NCBI GenBank assembly: GCA_026692885.1
Contig: JAPLNJ010000451.1
Coordinates: forward strand, 1 to 8,703
Reading direction: 5' to 3'
Origin: Planctomycetota bacterium
GTDB lineage: Bacteria; Planctomycetota; Planctomycetia; Pirellulales; Pirellulaceae
Length of the DNA stretch: 8,703 nt
Shown here: piece after piece, positions 6,081-8,703 of the stretch
How the letters are laid out: the number at the start of each line of letters is the position of its first letter
Position numbering within the stretch: the stretch's first letter is position 1
Position numbers and translations under genes: made by a program
The notes under the pieces: generated by a model
Database searches by the model: none
Told to the model about the DNA's origin: nothing
The model's input: the letters and a program-made list of their open reading frames with translations, nothing else

Positions 6081-7301
6081 ATGAATCGACGTGTCGTCAT
6101 TACAGGCATTGGCATTATTTCACCGTTGGGCAACCACCCAGCAGCGGTGTCGGAATCGCTAAAAGCAGGCCGCTCAGGCATCGCCTTTAACGAGATCTAC
6201 AAAGCACAGGGTTTCCGCAGCCAGGTCTGTGGCAAGATCCAGGTCGACTACGAAGCCTTGATCGACCGCAAGGTTCGCCGCTTCATGGGCGACGCCGCGG
6301 CCTACGCTTATCTGGCGATGCAGGCAGCCGTCCAAGATTCCGGGCTGACCGCTGCCGAGGTCTCCCAGCCCCGGACCGGGATCATCGTGGGCACCGGCGG
6401 CTGCTCCACATCGAATCTGATCGAGGCCCATGAAATCGCCCGCACCAAGGGTGTCAATCGCATTCGTCCCTACATGGTTCCCCGCTCGATGGGTAACTCC
6501 GCAGCCGCCTGTCTGGCCGTGCCTTTCCAGATCAAGGGTGTGAATTACAGCATCAGCTCCGCCTGCGCCACCAGTGCCCACTGCATCGGCAATGCGGCAG
6601 AGCTGATCCAGTGGGGCAAGCAGGACGTGATCTTCGCGGGAGGCGCGGAAGAGGAGCATTGGACCCTAAGCTGCCTGTTTGATGCCATGGGCGCGCTGTC
6701 CTCCGCCTACAACGAAACAGCGCCGACCCGCGCGTCCCGCGCCTACGATGCGAATCGCGACGGCTTTGTGATTGCCGGCGGCGGCGGTGTCGTGGTGCTG
6801 GAAGAGTACGAACACGCCAAGGCTCGTGGCGCCAAGGTTTATGCGGAAGTGGTCGGCTATGGGGCCACCTCCGACGGTGATGACATGGTGGCTCCCTCAG
6901 GTGAGGGTGGGCTCCGCTGTATGCAGCAGGCCCTAGCGACGGTCCAGGCCCCTATCGACTACATCAATACCCACGGTACCAGTACACCCGCGGGTGACAT
7001 CGTGGAGTTACAGGCGATCGAGGCCGTGTTCGGCGGTAAGGTTCCGCCGCTCAGCTCGACGAAACCGTTGAGCGGTCACTCGCTCGGCGCCGCCGGGGTA
7101 CACGAAGCCATTTACTGTCTCCTGATGCTGCAGGACGATTTCATCGCGGCTTCCGCGCATATCGAAACGCTCGATCCGGGCGCCGCCGGCTTTCCGATCA
7201 TCCGCGAGCGCAAGGATCACGCCGGGCTTCGCACGGCCATGTCCAACAGCTTCGGCTTCGGCGGTACCAACGCCACCCTGGTGATGCAAAAGCTGGACTG
7301 A
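6081..7301 (+). CDS. fabB: 3-oxoacyl-[acyl-carrier-protein] synthase I (FabB-type)
   Basis: This cytoplasmic thiolase-fold condensing enzyme (EC 2.3.1.41) elongates acyl-ACP with malonyl-ACP in type II fatty-acid synthesis. Its 406 residues equal the usual FabB length. The Cys-His-His triad is visible: Cys162 in [14 protein letters not shown], His298 in [11 protein letters not shown], and His333 in SGHSLGAAG. The glycine-rich C-terminal [15 protein letters not shown] (389-403) is present. The match to E. coli FabB, recalled rather than computed, extends well beyond motifs: [67 protein letters not shown] and [10 protein letters not shown]. This favours FabB over FabF. FabB is best known with FabA in the anaerobic unsaturated fatty-acid pathway of proteobacteria, but no fabA, acpP or other fab gene lies in this window. 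It seems monocistronic, and its end is 6 bp from convergent galK. Confidence 0.93.
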   Translation: MNRRVVITGIGIISPLGNHPAAVSESLKAGRSGIAFNEIYKAQGFRSQVCGKIQVDYEALIDRKVRRFMGDAAAYAYLAMQAAVQDSGLTAAEVSQPRTGIIVGTGGCSTSNLIEAHEIARTKGVNRIRPYMVPRSMGNSAAACLAVPFQIKGVNYSISSACATSAHCIGNAAELIQWGKQDVIFAGGAEEEHWTLSCLFDAMGALSSAYNETAPTRASRAYDANRDGFVIAGGGGVVVLEEYEHAKARGAKVYAEVVGYGATSDGDDMVAPSGEGGLRCMQQALATVQAPIDYINTHGTSTPAGDIVELQAIEAVFGGKVPPLSSTKPLSGHSLGAAGVHEAIYCLLMLQDDFIAASAHIETLDPGAAGFPIIRERKDHAGLRTAMSNSFGFGGTNATLVMQKLD

Positions 7302-7307
7302 TGTTCG

Positions 7308-8462
7308 TCACGACAGCAAGCCCGCCCCGGCGGCGGCCTCCACGGCAAAGACCTCCGGTTGGATCTGCGTCGCGCGGAAGTAGACTTCCTGCACCGCCTG
7401 GGTGAACGCGTCCACCTGCGGCTGCTCGACCAAGGCCACCAGGCAACCGCCAAAGCCGGCCCCTGCTTGGCGAGCGCCGATCACCCCTGGGGCGTTCCCC
7501 ATGGCGTCCAGCATCGCGTCCATCGCCGGCGCACCGATTTCGTACAGCTCACTGGCCCCGCGGAACGAGTCGGCCATCAACCGCCGAATCGCCGCCCGCT
7601 GGCCCGCCACCAATGCGTCGGCCAGCGCCAACACGCGCGCGTTTTCTTCGACGATGAACCGACAGCGCTTGGCCACTTCGGCGGGCAAGCAGTCCACTGC
7701 CTGTTCGAATTGGGCGAGCGACACTTCGCGCAAGGCCCGCACGCCCAGCAGTTGCGCGCCCTGTTCGCATTGAGCCCGGCGCAGGCCGTATTCCGAGCCG
7801 GACAACTCGCGTTTCGAACGCGTATCACAAATCACCACCTGCAACCCTGCCGCCAGCAACACGGGGCGACTCGACAGATCGCGGCAATCGAGCAGCAGTG
7901 CACAGCCCGCTCGGCCGACGCACGACGTGTACTGGTCGAGAATCCCGCAATGGACGCCCACGAATCGATTCTCGGCCCGTTGACACAACTGGGCCATCTT
8001 CACGGGGTCCAGCGTCCAGCCTGCCAGGGCCTGAAACACGACGGCCGTGACACATTCCAAAGCCGCTGAGGAACTGAGTCCGCTGCTGATCGGCACCGTG
8101 CTGTGGATCACACCATCGAATCCGCACAGTTCATAACCCGCGATTTGTAGCTCCGCGGCCACGCCGCGCACGTAGTTGCTCCACCGCGGGTCGGCAGCAG
8201 GCACAAGCTGGTCGAGGTCGAACGTGCTCTCGGCGTCCAGGTTCAGGGTGTAGAGCCGCACGTGGCGATCGACGCGGGGCCGGGCCGCGATCCACGTGTC
8301 GCGTCCGATGGGCAAGGTCAGCACATAGCCCAGGTTGTAATCGGTGTGGCTGCCCATCAGATCCACGCGGCCCGGTGCCCGCGCCCACAGCTGCGGCATG
8401 GTCCCAAAGCGTCGCTGGAAAACCTCCGCCACCTGTTGCTGGCGATCTGTTGCCGAAGTCAT
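7308..8462 (-). CDS. galK: Galactokinase (GHMP kinase family)
   Basis: This cytoplasmic GHMP kinase is predicted to make galactose 1-phosphate from galactose and ATP, the first committed Leloir step. Its 384 residues match the family. The N-terminal substrate signature is RAPGRVDLMGSHTDYN (28-43). The ATP-binding GHMP motif is PISSGLSSSAALE (124-136). The likely catalytic Asp176 is in HCGILDQ, the substrate-contacting Tyr is probably Tyr225 in SEYGLRR, and the C-terminal glycine motif is GAGFGGC (334-340). The oddity is Ser38, where galactokinases have the Glu of GEHTDY that contacts galactose, along with Asp34 for the usual Asn. Substrate preference may therefore differ. ATG at 8462 has a GAGGG ribosome-binding site 4 bases upstream (8467-8471). 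No galT, galE or galM lies nearby, so the Leloir role rests on family only. Confidence 0.88.
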   Translation of the reverse strand: MTSATDRQQQVAEVFQRRFGTMPQLWARAPGRVDLMGSHTDYNLGYVLTLPIGRDTWIAARPRVDRHVRLYTLNLDAESTFDLDQLVPAADPRWSNYVRGVAAELQIAGYELCGFDGVIHSTVPISSGLSSSAALECVTAVVFQALAGWTLDPVKMAQLCQRAENRFVGVHCGILDQYTSCVGRAGCALLLDCRDLSSRPVLLAAGLQVVICDTRSKRELSGSEYGLRRAQCEQGAQLLGVRALREVSLAQFEQAVDCLPAEVAKRCRFIVEENARVLALADALVAGQRAAIRRLMADSFRGASELYEIGAPAMDAMLDAMGNAPGVIGARQAGAGFGGCLVALVEQPQVDAFTQAVQEVYFRATQIQPEVFAVEAAAGAGLLS

Positions 8463-8483
8463 GATACCCTCGTGTTTCTACGT

Positions 8484-8513
8484 AGTGTACGAAACCCAAT
8501 TCCACCGGGGCAA
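8484..8513 (-). promoter_or_regulatory. Possible galK promoter overlapping a hairpin repeat
   Basis: On the minus strand TTGCCC (8508-8513) and TACACT (8484-8489) are 18 bases apart, each matching 4 of 6 sigma-70 consensus bases. The start would be near 8477, giving a leader of about 15 nt that includes the GAGGG site. The -35 lies inside the loop and stem of the first hairpin repeat. A small palindrome CGTA-GTG-TACG (8481-8491) covers the -10. This is consensus matching only. Confidence 0.3.
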
Positions 8514-8642
8514 GCCCGAATGGTACGAGGTTAAGGACAGCAGGAGCGATTTCCCGCCACGACGGGGCTTGTCCCGAATGGCACGAGGTTAAGCGTCACC
8601 GCCCATCCCCACTGGGCTTGCCCCAGTGGACAAGAGGTTTGA
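8502..8642. repeat. Three imperfect hairpin-plus-tail repeats upstream of galK
   Basis: Each unit is a short hairpin followed by a similar tail. Unit 1 (8502-8535) pairs CCA..CGGG with CCCG..TGG around GCAAG. Unit 2 (8557-8593) does the same around GCTTGT. Unit 3 (8609 to about 8642) pairs CCACTGGG exactly with CCCAGTGG around CTTGC. The tails CCCGAATGGTACGAGGTTAAG, less its last base (8515-8534), and the corresponding 8573-8592 differ at one position; unit 3 has a diverged tail ending AGAGGTTT. Spacing is 58 then about 49 bp. This is a REP-like tandem cluster; no protein is encoded. The rest of the edge sequence (8643-8703) shows nothing recognisable. Confidence 0.7.
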
Positions 8643-8703
8643 AAACCAAGGCCGCGTACCGCAACCACATCCCGTCCCCTTCGCCGCATTCACCGCCGCC
8701 TGC

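Noticed and set aside
8502..8642. Possible CRISPR array from the regularly spaced repeats
   Set aside because: There are only three imperfect units with unequal spacing, each is a hairpin with variable arms, and no cas gene is present.

Overview
The window is GC-rich bacterial chromosome and most likely comes from the Planctomycetota (Pirellulales-like). This assignment is an inference. It rests on a secreted PQQ-type beta-propeller protein beginning DDWNQFRGPHGDGQ, a type abundant in that phylum, and on intergenic hairpin repeats whose translations read GEAPAEP- and FRPFRA-like, which recur across planctomycete genomes. No rRNA, tRNA, CRISPR array, transposase or integrase gene was seen.

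Layout. Positions 2-526 (+) hold the 3' part of deoC (deoxyribose-phosphate aldolase), cut by the window edge. Its stop overlaps the start of an FGGY sugar kinase (523-2067, +) in an ATGA junction. The kinase converges on, and overlaps by 49 bp, a membrane-associated alpha/beta hydrolase (2019-3674, -). About 1 kb without a credible gene follows (3675-4708). It is full of repeats: a decayed hairpin repeat, a nested palindromic element of about 275 bp with scattered sub-motif copies, and a well-preserved long hairpin with a duplicated arm. Next come a secreted PQQ-like beta-propeller protein (4709-5962, +), fabB (6081-7301, +) and a convergent galactokinase-family gene (7308-8462, -), the last two separated by only 6 bp. 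Upstream of galK lie three imperfect hairpin-plus-tail repeat units, and a possible galK promoter overlaps the nearest one.

How the genes fit together. deoC and the FGGY kinase look like a translationally coupled catabolic pair: a kinase making a sugar phosphate and an aldolase splitting one. The kinase substrate cannot be read from sequence. fabB belongs to fatty-acid elongation and galK to galactose use by the Leloir pathway. The hydrolase and beta-propeller are cell-envelope proteins without a defined pathway. Apart from deoC-kinase the genes appear to be independent transcription units.

The coding content is mostly ordinary metabolism. The least explained material is the repeat-rich intergenic region, the tandem hairpins at the galK promoter, the unassigned aldolase-kinase couple, the hydrolase with membrane segments inside its catalytic domain, and a galactokinase-like protein whose sugar-binding Glu is replaced by Ser.
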